Shown here one piece after another: positions 11,029 through 20,806 of a stretch of 64,000 nucleotides of DNA (positions are counted from its first letter, which is position 1; each line of letters starts with the position of its first letter). The notes beneath the pieces are model-generated. The model was not told the DNA's origin. It did not search any database and saw only the letters and a list, made by a program, of their open reading frames with translations. Source of the DNA: Scatosoma sp045576335 (GTDB taxonomy: Bacteria; Bacillota; Clostridia; Christensenellales; Borkfalkiaceae). The stretch spans positions 16,264 to 80,263 of the forward strand of contig JAZNGH010000020.1 of assembly GCA_045576335.1 (NCBI GenBank), in the 5' to 3' direction. Both the position numbers and the translations under genes were made by a program.

Positions 11029-13947
11029 TTATTCAGCACTATCCTCTGCACTCTCTTCTTGCTTGGGCGGCGTTTCTTCGCCTTCCGCCCAAACGGCGTA
11101 TACCGTCGAGCCTATCGGAGCTTCTACAACTTTTCCCGTTTGATAAACGACCGTTTCTGCCGCGTCGCTTGTATCCCAGCCAAGGAACGTATATCCCTCT
11201 CTCATAGGTTTCGTGATTGCCGTTTCGGTTTTTGCGTTTGTGAACGTATCCGCCCCAACCGTCACGGAAACGACGTACGACTTATCCTCGGACAAGGTAC
11301 AGCCCCAAACCGCCGGTCGATAGGAAGAATTCCAACGGACGTGCCAACCGTCCAGTTTCTCCGCAGCGTCCGTGTATACCGTTAAGGTTTTACAACCGTA
11401 AAAAGCATGTGCACCAATCTCTTCGATACCGCTATGCAATACGATAGATTGCAAATTGTTACAACCTTTGAAAGCATAGTTACCGATAGACTTTAAGCTT
11501 TGCGGTAAAGATACCTCTAAAAGATTTTCCAAACCGTAAAACGCATAATTGTCTATGCTTGTTACTCCTTCGCTCATTGTAACGCTACGTACGCTCGTAC
11601 ATTTATAAAAAGCATACGCACCAATCGTTTTAATGTTCTCGGGAACAACAACCTCTTCTAACGAAATGCAATTTTGAAACGCTCTGTCGCTGATTGCGTC
11701 CAAGCCCGTTCCAAACGTGACCGCTTTTAACTTTTCGCATTTTCCGAATGCACGAACACCCATTTGCGTCAACGAGTTGGGAATCGTGAGCGTTTCCAAG
11801 GTCGTACATTTATAGAATGCGTAGTCGCCGATTGTCTTGACGCCTTGCCAAGATTGCGTCAATACATCCAACGTTTCCTTAAACGTGACGGTATCCAAAT
11901 TGATACAACCGTAAAACGCGTATGCATCAATCGTTTCCACCGAAGAGGCTATCTCGATTTTACCGAGATGCTCACACTTATAGAATGCAGAACGCCCGAT
12001 TTCCGTCAGTTTTCTCGGCATATCCACACTGATAAGCGAGGTACATTTATAAAAGGTATACGGTTCGATTTTCGTAAGATCGGAATTGAGGTTTGCAACC
12101 TCTAACGACGAACATTCGTAAAACGCGCCTCTGCCGATATAACGGACCGTTGACAGTCCCTTCACCGTGTTGAGCGTTGCACATTGATAGAACGCATAAT
12201 CGGCAATGCCTCTCGTGTCTTCGGCGATTTCCACCACCGAAATCCCTTCTGCATTGTAACCTACCACCCAGTTCCCCGCATAAACCAATCCGTCGGCAGC
12301 GGGTGCGTTCCAAAGCGCGGTATTACGAAAAGCGTACGTACCTATCGACTCTACGCTTTCGGGAATAATCGATTCGCCGTAGCGGTCGTTATTCAGCATA
12401 GAACAACCGTAAAAGGCATAAGAACCGATATGCTTAATCGGGGAATCCCCCGTGTTGCTCTCCAAACGAAGCGTAGACAGCATTTTACATTTATAAAACG
12501 CTCTTTCGCCTATCGTTTCAATACTGCTGTTATATAAGACCACTTGCACCAGCTGTAAATTATTATAGAACGCATATTTCCCGAGATATTTAACGGACGA
12601 ACCGAGGTTGACGGTCGAAAGCTTTTTACAACCGTAAAATACCTCGTCGGCGATTCCTACAATCGGTTTTTCCAGAGCAAACGTTTCTTGCTCTGCCTCT
12701 TCGCCTTCTTCGTGGTCGTATTGCACGATAATCGAATCTTGATTGATTTTATACAACGTATCCCTAACGGTACACGCTATTACCCAATTATCGGCGTAAA
12801 TAAGAGGTTTTTTCGCCGCAACGGCATCTATATACAGTTTTGTCGCATTAAATGCTTTTGCGCGAACGTACTCGACGGAATCGGGAATAACCACGTTTTC
12901 CAACGATTCACATTCGTAAAAAGCCTTGCTTCCTATTTCTATCAGTCCATCGGGAAATTCCACCGTTGCCAGCGACGTGCATTGTGCAAACGCGAGATCG
13001 TAAATTACGGTCAATGCACCTTCGGAAGCAAAAGAAATATCCGTCAAAGCCTTGCATCTGTAAAAGGCATTTTGGTCGATAGCTTGAAGTCCTTTACCCG
13101 TCTGCAACTCTTTCAACAAAGAATTCTCGGAAAAAGCATACGGTCCGATATACGTTACAGAGTCAGGAAGAACGAGTTTTTTTAAGTTGGTACAATTCGT
13201 AAACGCCGATTCCCCGATATACGTAAGCTCGTTACCGAGCTCCACCGTTTCCAAGCCTTTACAGTGGGCAAACGTATATTCGTTCAATATCTCCACCGAA
13301 TTAGGAATGGTAACTGCGTTCAACAAGTAACAAGACTGAAAAGCCGCCGCACCGATTGAACTTACCGATTCGGGAATGGTAATAGCCGTAAGTCTTGAAC
13401 AGTTGTAGAACGCTTTGCTTTCAATTGTTTCTACGTTATTTCCGATTACTACCTCTTGAATGGCGGTATTTCCTCTAAAAGCCGCCGCACCAATGGACGT
13501 TACGGGTTTACCGCGATATACGTCTTCAATAATTACCTTTCCGTTTGCCGTACCCGCGCCAACAACTTGATACTCCGCGTTGTTAATCAAGGAATATAAG
13601 CAACCCGATTGATAATTCTTCTTAAAATAGTAAACATTGGACCATTCTGAATCCTCATTGCCCGATTTTACCAAAGTCGCCTTAATGCGGATTTCATAAT
13701 CCCCCTCTGCCAATCTGGAAAGGGAATATCTCGCACTGGCTACGGTATCCGTATCGGATATACCCGAGTCGACGTCGGTGATTTCCACAACGTATCGTCG
13801 CGCATTCTCTACTGCCGTCCACGTAAGTTTGTTGTCTATATCCACGCTCAAATCCGCGGGCGTTGCCAATCTATTCCCGCAAGCCGCAAAAAACGCCATT
13901 ACGCCGATAATTAGACTTAACAACATTAGTATTTTTATTTTTTTCAT
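11029..13947 (-). CDS. BspA-type leucine-rich-repeat lipoprotein
   Basis: ATG 13947 is preceded by GGGGGAGG, so it is preferred over the frame's upstream start (13962); this gives 972 aa. The signal peptide ends in a lipobox-like FFAAC with Cys23. A fibronectin-like segment (about residues 30-115) is followed by a long array of LRR_5 repeats of about 23 residues. Typical units read IGxxAFxxCxxLxxVxIP, the signature of the Bacteroides/Treponema BspA family. Near the C-terminus is one InlB B-repeat (MREGYTFLGWDT, then VYAVWAEG) and an acidic tail. The family is known for surface attachment to host proteins or other bacteria. The gene follows the second VWA gene by 67 nt and precedes the 1,718-aa lipoprotein by 69 nt, with no convincing terminator between them, so it is probably in the same transcript. 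Confidence 0.9.
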   Translation of the reverse strand: MKKIKILMLLSLIIGVMAFFAACGNRLATPADLSVDIDNKLTWTAVENARRYVVEITDVDSGISDTDTVASARYSLSRLAEGDYEIRIKATLVKSGNEDSEWSNVYYFKKNYQSGCLYSLINNAEYQVVGAGTANGKVIIEDVYRGKPVTSIGAAAFRGNTAIQEVVIGNNVETIESKAFYNCSRLTAITIPESVSSIGAAAFQSCYLLNAVTIPNSVEILNEYTFAHCKGLETVELGNELTYIGESAFTNCTNLKKLVLPDSVTYIGPYAFSENSLLKELQTGKGLQAIDQNAFYRCKALTDISFASEGALTVIYDLAFAQCTSLATVEFPDGLIEIGSKAFYECESLENVVIPDSVEYVRAKAFNATKLYIDAVAAKKPLIYADNWVIACTVRDTLYKINQDSIIVQYDHEEGEEAEQETFALEKPIVGIADEVFYGCKKLSTVNLGSSVKYLGKYAFYNNLQLVQVVLYNSSIETIGERAFYKCKMLSTLRLESNTGDSPIKHIGSYAFYGCSMLNNDRYGESIIPESVESIGTYAFRNTALWNAPAADGLVYAGNWVVGYNAEGISVVEIAEDTRGIADYAFYQCATLNTVKGLSTVRYIGRGAFYECSSLEVANLNSDLTKIEPYTFYKCTSLISVDMPRKLTEIGRSAFYKCEHLGKIEIASSVETIDAYAFYGCINLDTVTFKETLDVLTQSWQGVKTIGDYAFYKCTTLETLTIPNSLTQMGVRAFGKCEKLKAVTFGTGLDAISDRAFQNCISLEEVVVPENIKTIGAYAFYKCTSVRSVTMSEGVTSIDNYAFYGLENLLEVSLPQSLKSIGNYAFKGCNNLQSIVLHSGIEEIGAHAFYGCKTLTVYTDAAEKLDGWHVRWNSSYRPAVWGCTLSEDKSYVVSVTVGADTFTNAKTETAITKPMREGYTFLGWDTSDAAETVVYQTGKVVEAPIGSTVYAVWAEGEETPPKQEESAEDSAE

Positions 13948-14014
13948 ATTACCTCCCCCCACGTCAAGCGGTTTTGCTTGCTATGCAGGTTTGAAAAAAC
14001 GAGTAAATTGCTTA

Positions 14015-16861
14015 TCATTTCTTTTCGTTTTTCTTTTCTTGATATTCACGAATGAGCTCGTGCGGCCACTTGAACTTAAATTTACGCACCACGATATCAA
14101 GCAAGAACAACACAATCGCCAAAATCATAAATAATATTCTGGGATCATACACCTTATCGAGGTCGGTTATAAAGCCTTCAAAAACCTCCCAAGGATTTTC
14201 CAAATCCTCAATGACGCTACCGCCGCTACGAGCCGTCAATTCTTTCACAAGTGTCAAACCGTTCAACGATTCTTCATCCGCAAAAAGGAAGGAATCGTAT
14301 TCTTTGGAATACGTAAAGTTTTTATAGAAAGAAAGCGTAGAGGTCACGCCGCCGTCCGCATCGTATTTCGTCAATTCAATCTTATATAAACCGCTTTCAC
14401 GGATTACGAAATTACATCTACTGTACCCGTTCTCCGCGCTCAAAGGTAAATTCACGTAGCAAGGCACTTCGCTTAAAGAAACGTCCTCCGTCTTTTCGTT
14501 CAAATTGCCAACCACTTGACCCGTCGCAACGTCGATAATTTGTCCCGTCACCTTTTCGCCCTCTTTCAAGCTCTCGAAAAGAAGGCTTAATTGATTGATG
14601 TAGTTTTCCTCTTTCATTTCCGCCGTAATTTCCGTCGGACGGATATTTTTAATCGGCATTAGGTTATCGACAACTTTTTTCAAGAAGGTTTTACCGTTCA
14701 CGTCCGACATAAACGAGGCTGACCACACGCCGCTTAAATCGCACATAAAGCTACCAACCATACCCTCGCCGTATTTCCATTGAGCGTATAACGGTACGTT
14801 ATATTCGCCCGTCAAAATCAAATCGGCAGTCGGACGGACCTTCACACCGTAAAATCCGTCAAGCGTAAGGGTAAGCGTATCGACGTCAACCGTTCCGTCC
14901 TCCCCTTCCACGCGCGTAAGACCTTGCACCAACGGGGACATAATGTCATTGACACGAACGTTAAAGGTTTCATAGTTGACTTCTTTAAGAGCGGTAGTAT
15001 TCAATTCCTCTCTCATCTTCGCCGTCAACTCGTCACCAGACGCCATAATCACTCGTCCGTTTGCCGCTTCCGTGATAGAAGACGCTAATTTATAACCCGA
15101 ATCCTCGGTACTTTTCATACTGATACCGACGACGGACACGGTAATTCCCGAATTTTTATGCAAATCCGTTGCAATATCCACAACCGTTTGCGTATCGCCC
15201 GTCAAGCCGTCCGAAATAACGACGATATGCCGTTTATCAACGTTTTCCAAAGCGCGGAGCATTTGTCCCGCCTTATCGATTGCGTCCGAAAGAACGGTAC
15301 TCGCCGCCGCATTCGTAATAGAAGCAATCGCCTTTTTGATTTTAGATTCTTGAATACGGGGCGTCATTTCCAAAATCGTATTCACGTAATCGTCAAACGT
15401 AAGGATACCAATATAATCGCGTTCCGTCAAGGAGGATAAGCAAGCCGTGATACCGTCTTTAGCGGCATCCACCTTGACAAGTCCCGACGCATCGTCCGTC
15501 TGTGCCATAGAGCCCGACGTATCCAAGCAGAACACAACGCCGACGGGAGGCGTATAATTTACCGCTTGTACGGGCAACATCTGTTGATACAAGCTCCCGT
15601 ACATATCCTCACGGTTGTAAGCGTGCGCCGTTTGTACGGTTTCACCGTTATCGCCCGTTGTTTCTTGGCTGCCGCCAAGGGTGAACAAGCCGCCGCCATA
15701 CCCGTAAACGTATTCATTCAACATTTCGTCAAATGCAACGACCGAACATTGCTCAACAAGGTCGTTGTTGGAAATATTATTCAAGACAATTTGATCGTAC
15801 GCGCAAAGCTCCTTCACGGACTTCGGCAAGTCCGTCGCCGTAATGTTCTTCACGTCAATATTATACGTATCGAGGCTTTGCAACAAATTCACAAACAGGG
15901 TAGACGAGCCGTCCACACTTTCCAATATGAGAATTTTATTGAATACTTCCATATAATAATAGGAACAGTACTCGTTATTTTTATCCGTCGTTTCCGACTT
16001 ATTGGTCGTCAACGAAAATACGGTTTCGTGCAAACCGTCCTCGGTAAACGTAAACGGCAGTAAAACGGTTTGTGTGCCGGCGATTAAATCGACCGACTTG
16101 GAAGCGGTTTCTTCGCTGTTATCTTGCATCTTAATCGTCGCGGTCGCTTCCTCTTTGCTTTGGATTTTAACGGCTACGGTATATTCCTCGTCAACCGTCA
16201 TATGATATTCGGGAAACTCTACCCCAACGATTTGCGCGTCGTAGCCTTTTTCTTCGGTAGGAATATACGCCACGTCTAATTTAATACCGGAGGCAACGAT
16301 AGAACGAACCACGGAAAGTGCTTCTTCATCCGTTTCTTTACCGTCTGTAACAAAAACGATTTTTGCCGTTTGCGGATTGCCGAACAGATTTTTGGCATAC
16401 GTCAAAGCCGCGGCGATATCCGTCGCGCCCGTTTCGGGCAGCTCTGCCGACAAATATTGCTCGTACACCGTGTCTACCTGATAGGTCAAAGGCGCGGCGT
16501 ATACTTGGTCGAAACCAAACGTAACGACGCCTACCTTATACCCGTCGTATTGGCTGTCTTGTAAAACGACTTCCACAAATTCATCCCGCGTCTGTGCAGC
16601 AGATTCTTCGGAATCGGAAACGTCCACGAGATAAATAATCTCGTTTTCTTCGTTTGTGATTTGATAAGAAAATTGAATTCCCGAAAGCGCGCCGATAGCA
16701 AACACCATCACGATCAAGTGCAATACGATAGACGTAATACGGTTTCTTGTTCTACGATAACGCTTCGCCAATCGAAAATAAGGCAATAGCGTAAGAACAA
16801 CCGCGGGGATAAGTAATAACAGTAACCAAGGATGAGAAAACTCAATTCTAAAATTGTGCAT
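14015..16861 (-). CDS. Membrane protein with two von Willebrand factor A domains
   Basis: The 948-aa protein starts at ATG 16861, behind GGAGGGG. Two N-terminal TM segments (about 12-29 and 44-64) and one near the C-terminus (about 905-925) place most of it outside the cell. The first VWA domain begins at the DVSDS MIDAS (Asp80, Ser82, Ser84). The second has a textbook MIDAS, DTSGSM (Asp447, Ser449, Ser451), plus SDGLTGDT further on. A glutamine-amidotransferase-like fold, common in this family, may lie between them (inference). VWA domains with intact MIDAS residues bind divalent metal and a protein partner. It begins 12 nt after the preceding VWA gene, in a MoxR-DUF58-VWA order resembling the Bat genes. 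It probably works with the MoxR ATPase as an assembly or folding machine. Confidence 0.88.
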   Translation of the reverse strand: MHNFRIEFSHPWLLLLLIPAVVLTLLPYFRLAKRYRRTRNRITSIVLHLIVMVFAIGALSGIQFSYQITNEENEIIYLVDVSDSEESAAQTRDEFVEVVLQDSQYDGYKVGVVTFGFDQVYAAPLTYQVDTVYEQYLSAELPETGATDIAAALTYAKNLFGNPQTAKIVFVTDGKETDEEALSVVRSIVASGIKLDVAYIPTEEKGYDAQIVGVEFPEYHMTVDEEYTVAVKIQSKEEATATIKMQDNSEETASKSVDLIAGTQTVLLPFTFTEDGLHETVFSLTTNKSETTDKNNEYCSYYYMEVFNKILILESVDGSSTLFVNLLQSLDTYNIDVKNITATDLPKSVKELCAYDQIVLNNISNNDLVEQCSVVAFDEMLNEYVYGYGGGLFTLGGSQETTGDNGETVQTAHAYNREDMYGSLYQQMLPVQAVNYTPPVGVVFCLDTSGSMAQTDDASGLVKVDAAKDGITACLSSLTERDYIGILTFDDYVNTILEMTPRIQESKIKKAIASITNAAASTVLSDAIDKAGQMLRALENVDKRHIVVISDGLTGDTQTVVDIATDLHKNSGITVSVVGISMKSTEDSGYKLASSITEAANGRVIMASGDELTAKMREELNTTALKEVNYETFNVRVNDIMSPLVQGLTRVEGEDGTVDVDTLTLTLDGFYGVKVRPTADLILTGEYNVPLYAQWKYGEGMVGSFMCDLSGVWSASFMSDVNGKTFLKKVVDNLMPIKNIRPTEITAEMKEENYINQLSLLFESLKEGEKVTGQIIDVATGQVVGNLNEKTEDVSLSEVPCYVNLPLSAENGYSRCNFVIRESGLYKIELTKYDADGGVTSTLSFYKNFTYSKEYDSFLFADEESLNGLTLVKELTARSGGSVIEDLENPWEVFEGFITDLDKVYDPRILFMILAIVLFLLDIVVRKFKFKWPHELIREYQEKKNEKK

Positions 16862-16873
16862 ATTTCCCCTCCT

Positions 16874-18859
16874 TTACATATTCTCGCGGCTTTGTAACCA
16901 CCACTCCACGAAGAGTAGCGCCACAAGCCCTGCGGCGAGATAGAGTAATAAGTCTTTGAAATAATCCGATTCTTGCTGTTCTTTGTACGGATTGCTCAAA
17001 ATCATACCCTCTTGGAAGATATTGCTTTCCGAAGCAGGTACTTTTACGTAGACGTATTCCTTGATAGAAGCGTTCGTCAACGGATTTTTTTGTACTAAAA
17101 TATAGTTGCCCGGCTCTTCCAAGGATAACTTTGCGGGGAAAGTTGTAAGCGTTTCCAAAGTAGTATCGCCGATTTTGACTTCCAAATCACCCCCGCGCGA
17201 CTGCAAGTTGAACGTTTCGTACACGTCAAAAGAATGATCTGCAATCGTCATAGGGAAGAAATAATCGAAAACGTTGCACATCAGCATAGGGAAATCCAAC
17301 AAAATCGCCAAGTTGGAATAGTGCATACTCCACGTCATCAAGACAACTTTGGAGGACGGCTCGTTTCGTACCATAAACACGGGATTTCCGTCACAAGACA
17401 TCAACGTTTCATACGTATCGTCCGTCCTTACCGTCGTATACTGACTGACCGTGATATTATCCGGATTAACTTGATTGAGAATAGAATGCGACGATTCTGC
17501 CGTCAAAGATATACTGTCACGGAACGTTTTATTCGCTTCGGTCACACGGAAGCCCGCACCGTCCGGTGCAGCATCGGGATTAACCAGCATTACAACGCCG
17601 TCAAGCGGCAAGTTTTCAGGCATCACGTGCTCAAAAAGATAGAAATCAAACCCTTCTTTTGCCGGTTCGACACCTTGCTTTACTTCCGTAATCTGTATAT
17701 CCCAGTATTTTGCATACGCGGATTGCAGCGTTAACAACACGCCACGGAAGAACGGGTTTGCGTTTCCGGAAGAATACTGGATTTTGACAATTTGCTTTTG
17801 ACCGTTGAACAAGTTAAAGTTGTTGTCCAACGCCAAAGAATCTGCCGTCGTGTCCAAATTGAAATAGATTGCCTCGTACGAATAAATACGTTCACCGTCG
17901 CCGAGAATTACGTATTCTAACCCCTCTTCCTCTTCGATATCGAGGTCGCCGTAGAGTTCGGCGTAAGAAATATCCGTAATGAATACAATCGTCTTTTCTT
18001 GTGTTCCGCTAAACGAGAAGGAGTGTTGCAAAGTCATGGGCTGACCGCCACCGTCCTCCGTCGAATTGGCGTTCACGGCTTGCAACGTCAACGTTACGGC
18101 TTTGGTTACGTCCGGTCCGTAATAAGCGACGTCCACGCTAAACGTATAGTAGTTGTTATTGATTTGTGTGGAAACGTCGAGGATTGCGGCGTTCCACTCT
18201 TCCTCTGCCGCTACGTTTTCAATCGTAATCCCTTCGGGAACGTAAGCGTATTCCGTATCCGAGTAAAGATAAATTTTTGCCGACGGATTTTCCGTAAGCA
18301 CGTCCTCGCAAAGGGAAATTGCGCCTTCAATATTCGCTTCACCGTAAGAACACTTCTTTTCGCCATTCGTCAACGAGGCAAAAGCTTTGTCCAAATCGGT
18401 TTTTTCGCCCGTAGAAATTCTTTCAACGAGGAATACGGGTTTGGGTTCAGCCAAAATCACGGAAACAATCCCCCCGCCGTTCAAAACCTCGTCTGCATGC
18501 CCCTTCGCACTCGTCAACGCGCGTGAAAAACGCGTTTCGTCGTCAATTTCCGTCCGCATACTCGCCGACGAATCGATAATAGCGATAATTTCCGTTTCTT
18601 CCACCACCGTTTTAAGAACGATTGCGGGTTTTGCCAAAATTGCGGCACAACTTGCAAGAATAAGGATTTGACACAATATCAGGAGGATATTGCGTAACTT
18701 GCTAATCGGTATTCTCTTTTTTCTGTATTTTAGGCTCAATTTCCAAATATACGTACTGGAAATATATTTTTGTTGATAGTTGGGACGAATGATATAAATA
18801 ATAATCAACGCCACAATACCAAGCAAACCAAGCAAGCCCAAAGGAGCTAATAACGTCAT
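16874..18859 (-). CDS. BatA-like membrane protein with VWA domain
   Basis: This 661-aa protein has two N-terminal TM helices (about 5-24 and 57-78) in the arrangement of BatA_N, with a basic RKKRIPISKLR stretch between them. A VWA domain follows, with the MIDAS IIDSSASM (Asp96, Ser98, Ser100). Beta-rich extracellular material follows, then a last TM (about 638-655) and the end LQSRENM. Its ATG overlaps the end of the DUF58 gene (ATGA), indicating translational coupling. In studied bacteria, BatA/VWA proteins are encoded next to MoxR ATPases and act in envelope integrity or stress tolerance. That context fits here, but the exact role is inferred. Confidence 0.87.
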   Translation of the reverse strand: MTLLAPLGLLGLLGIVALIIIYIIRPNYQQKYISSTYIWKLSLKYRKKRIPISKLRNILLILCQILILASCAAILAKPAIVLKTVVEETEIIAIIDSSASMRTEIDDETRFSRALTSAKGHADEVLNGGGIVSVILAEPKPVFLVERISTGEKTDLDKAFASLTNGEKKCSYGEANIEGAISLCEDVLTENPSAKIYLYSDTEYAYVPEGITIENVAAEEEWNAAILDVSTQINNNYYTFSVDVAYYGPDVTKAVTLTLQAVNANSTEDGGGQPMTLQHSFSFSGTQEKTIVFITDISYAELYGDLDIEEEEGLEYVILGDGERIYSYEAIYFNLDTTADSLALDNNFNLFNGQKQIVKIQYSSGNANPFFRGVLLTLQSAYAKYWDIQITEVKQGVEPAKEGFDFYLFEHVMPENLPLDGVVMLVNPDAAPDGAGFRVTEANKTFRDSISLTAESSHSILNQVNPDNITVSQYTTVRTDDTYETLMSCDGNPVFMVRNEPSSKVVLMTWSMHYSNLAILLDFPMLMCNVFDYFFPMTIADHSFDVYETFNLQSRGGDLEVKIGDTTLETLTTFPAKLSLEEPGNYILVQKNPLTNASIKEYVYVKVPASESNIFQEGMILSNPYKEQQESDYFKDLLLYLAAGLVALLFVEWWLQSRENM

Positions 18860-19755
18860 GCCATCACACCTACTTTTAACAATTCTCCAAATAATACCCT
18901 TTCAATAGGCTGTTCCGTATTGATAGAAACGTAATCGACGTTGCGTTTCATACAAAACTCTTTAATGTCAGCCTTAAAATCGCGTAATGCTTCTTCGTAT
19001 GCCTTTTGCATGCTACGCGTGATTCGCATTTTCATATTTTTCGTGTCTGCCAAATCAACCGATTCTACGTCAATCAAATTGACGCGACCGTCATAAGAGG
19101 GGTCTAATTCTTCGGGAGTCAACGTCTGCACGAGCAGAACTTGTCTTTTTTTATAACATAAATAATCGACCGCATCTTTCCACGAACTATCCGTCAATAA
19201 ATCCGAGATGATTACGGTCAAACCGTTTCTTGTACCCGTATCAGGGCAATTTTTGATGCACGCATTCAAATCCACTTCACCGTCAAACTCAACTTTTTCC
19301 AATTCGCTAATTGCGCGGAAAAAAGAATTTTTACCAACGATCGTTCCAAAAGGATTTTCCGCGCGATTCCCGTTCATCAAATGAAAGGACACCCTATCCA
19401 TATTTTGAACGGCCAAAAATCCCATTGCCGCGGCAGTTGCCGTAGCATAGGACGCTTTTTGCGGATTATCTTTCCCCATGGAGGCAGAGCAATCCAAAAA
19501 GATTTGGATTTGCATCTGTCTTTCGTCGGTGAACAGTCTAAGAAAATATTTTTCAAAACGACTAAACAAATTCCAATCGATACGGCGAATGTCGTCACCG
19601 AGCTGATATTCGCGGAAATCTGCAAATTCCACCGTTTGACCGTAGGAATGAACAAGATTTTTGCCGCCGAAATATCCGGAAAGATTAGAGCGCAAATGTA
19701 AGGACATTGCCTCTAATCTACTGAAAAATTTGTCGTTTAAGTGGGAACCTTTCAT
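18856..19755 (-). CDS. DUF58 domain protein of a MoxR-VWA module
   Basis: The 299-aa protein starts at ATG 19755, with GGAG eight bases upstream. The conserved DUF58 core is clear: FADFREYQLGDDIRRIDW (about residues 44-61) and then RLFTDERQ. It is followed by a VWA-like MIDAS, FLDCSASM (Asp88, Ser90, Ser92). There is no TM segment, so it is cytoplasmic. DUF58 proteins are almost always encoded beside MoxR ATPases and membrane VWA proteins and are thought to link the two. It follows the MoxR gene by 29 nt and overlaps the next VWA gene by 4 nt. Confidence 0.93.
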   Translation of the reverse strand: MKGSHLNDKFFSRLEAMSLHLRSNLSGYFGGKNLVHSYGQTVEFADFREYQLGDDIRRIDWNLFSRFEKYFLRLFTDERQMQIQIFLDCSASMGKDNPQKASYATATAAAMGFLAVQNMDRVSFHLMNGNRAENPFGTIVGKNSFFRAISELEKVEFDGEVDLNACIKNCPDTGTRNGLTVIISDLLTDSSWKDAVDYLCYKKRQVLLVQTLTPEELDPSYDGRVNLIDVESVDLADTKNMKMRITRSMQKAYEEALRDFKADIKEFCMKRNVDYVSINTEQPIERVLFGELLKVGVMA

Positions 19756-19784
19756 GCGTTAAACTCCGATACTGCCAAGCTTCA

Positions 19785-20783
19785 TTACTTTTTGTTCTTG
19801 GGATTTTTGCTTACTTCTTCTACAATCATCTTTACAACGTCGTCGGCGGAAACACGCTCGGCAATCGCTTCAAAGTTGAGCTTAATACGGTGACGAAGCA
19901 CGAGCAAAGCCAAATCGTCAATATCAGAAAACGCAACGTTAAATCTCCCTTTAATCAAAGCCAAAACCTTGGCAGCGGAGATAAGTGCCTGTCCCGCACG
20001 AGGCGACGCACCGACGCGCACGTATTTTTTCGCCGCTTCGGAAGCACATTCACTGTCGGGGTGCGTTGCACTCGTAAGAATCATTGCGTAACGCAAAACT
20101 TCCGTTGCAACGGGAATTTGATTTGCCGTCGCGCGCATTTTGAGCAATTCTTCGCCCGTACAAGCGCACTCGGCAACCTCCGCCATCGTCTTTTGCGTCA
20201 TATCGACAATCTGCATCAATTCTTCCAAGCTGGGATTGGGTACGATAAGCTTGAACATAAAACGGTCCATTTGCGCTTCGGGCAAAGGATACGTACCGTC
20301 TTGTTCAATCGGGTTTTGCGTAGCCAAAACGAAGAACGGCTCGTTGAGCTTTCTCGAAACACCCATAACGGTAACGGTGTGCTCCTGCATTGCCTCCAAA
20401 AGTGCGGATTGCGTTTTGGGCGTCGCACGGTTGATTTCGTCGGCAAGAACAATGTTGCTGAACACGGGACCGGGTTGGAACTTAAAGGTAGAATTCCCAT
20501 TTTCGTCCTTGATAATGATATTCGTACCCGTCACGTCGGCAGGCATCAAGTCGGGCGTAAACTGAATTCGCGAGAAAGGCAAATCAAATACTCTGCCCAA
20601 GCTTCTGACAAGACGAGTCTTGCCGACGCCAGGAACGCCTTCCAGCAATACGTTGCCCCCTGCAATCATTGCAATAATCGTACCCTCGACGATTTCTTTT
20701 TGACCGATAACGTCGCGCGATACTTGCTCAAAGATGTTTTTGCATTGACTGCAAAATTGCTCAATGTCTTTTTCTGTTGTCAT
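19785..20783 (-). CDS. MoxR-family AAA+ ATPase
   Basis: The 332-aa ATPase starts at ATG 20783, behind AGAGG. Walker A is GVPGVGKT (residues 49-56) and Walker B is IVLADE (111-116), followed by INRATPKTQSALLEAMQE. The sensor region reads FVLATQNPIEQDGTYPLPEA, and the C-terminal helical lid ends in KNPKNKK. These are hallmarks of MoxR, a hexameric chaperone-like ATPase that remodels or inserts cofactors into partner proteins. It sits between the acidic-tail membrane protein and DUF58, so the classic MoxR-DUF58-VWA order is preserved. Given the surface-protein genes downstream, assembly of envelope complexes is a reasonable inferred role. Confidence 0.96.
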   Translation of the reverse strand: MTTEKDIEQFCSQCKNIFEQVSRDVIGQKEIVEGTIIAMIAGGNVLLEGVPGVGKTRLVRSLGRVFDLPFSRIQFTPDLMPADVTGTNIIIKDENGNSTFKFQPGPVFSNIVLADEINRATPKTQSALLEAMQEHTVTVMGVSRKLNEPFFVLATQNPIEQDGTYPLPEAQMDRFMFKLIVPNPSLEELMQIVDMTQKTMAEVAECACTGEELLKMRATANQIPVATEVLRYAMILTSATHPDSECASEAAKKYVRVGASPRAGQALISAAKVLALIKGRFNVAFSDIDDLALLVLRHRIKLNFEAIAERVSADDVVKMIVEEVSKNPKNKK

Positions 20784-20806
20784 AATAAACCTCTATGTTT
20801 AATTTT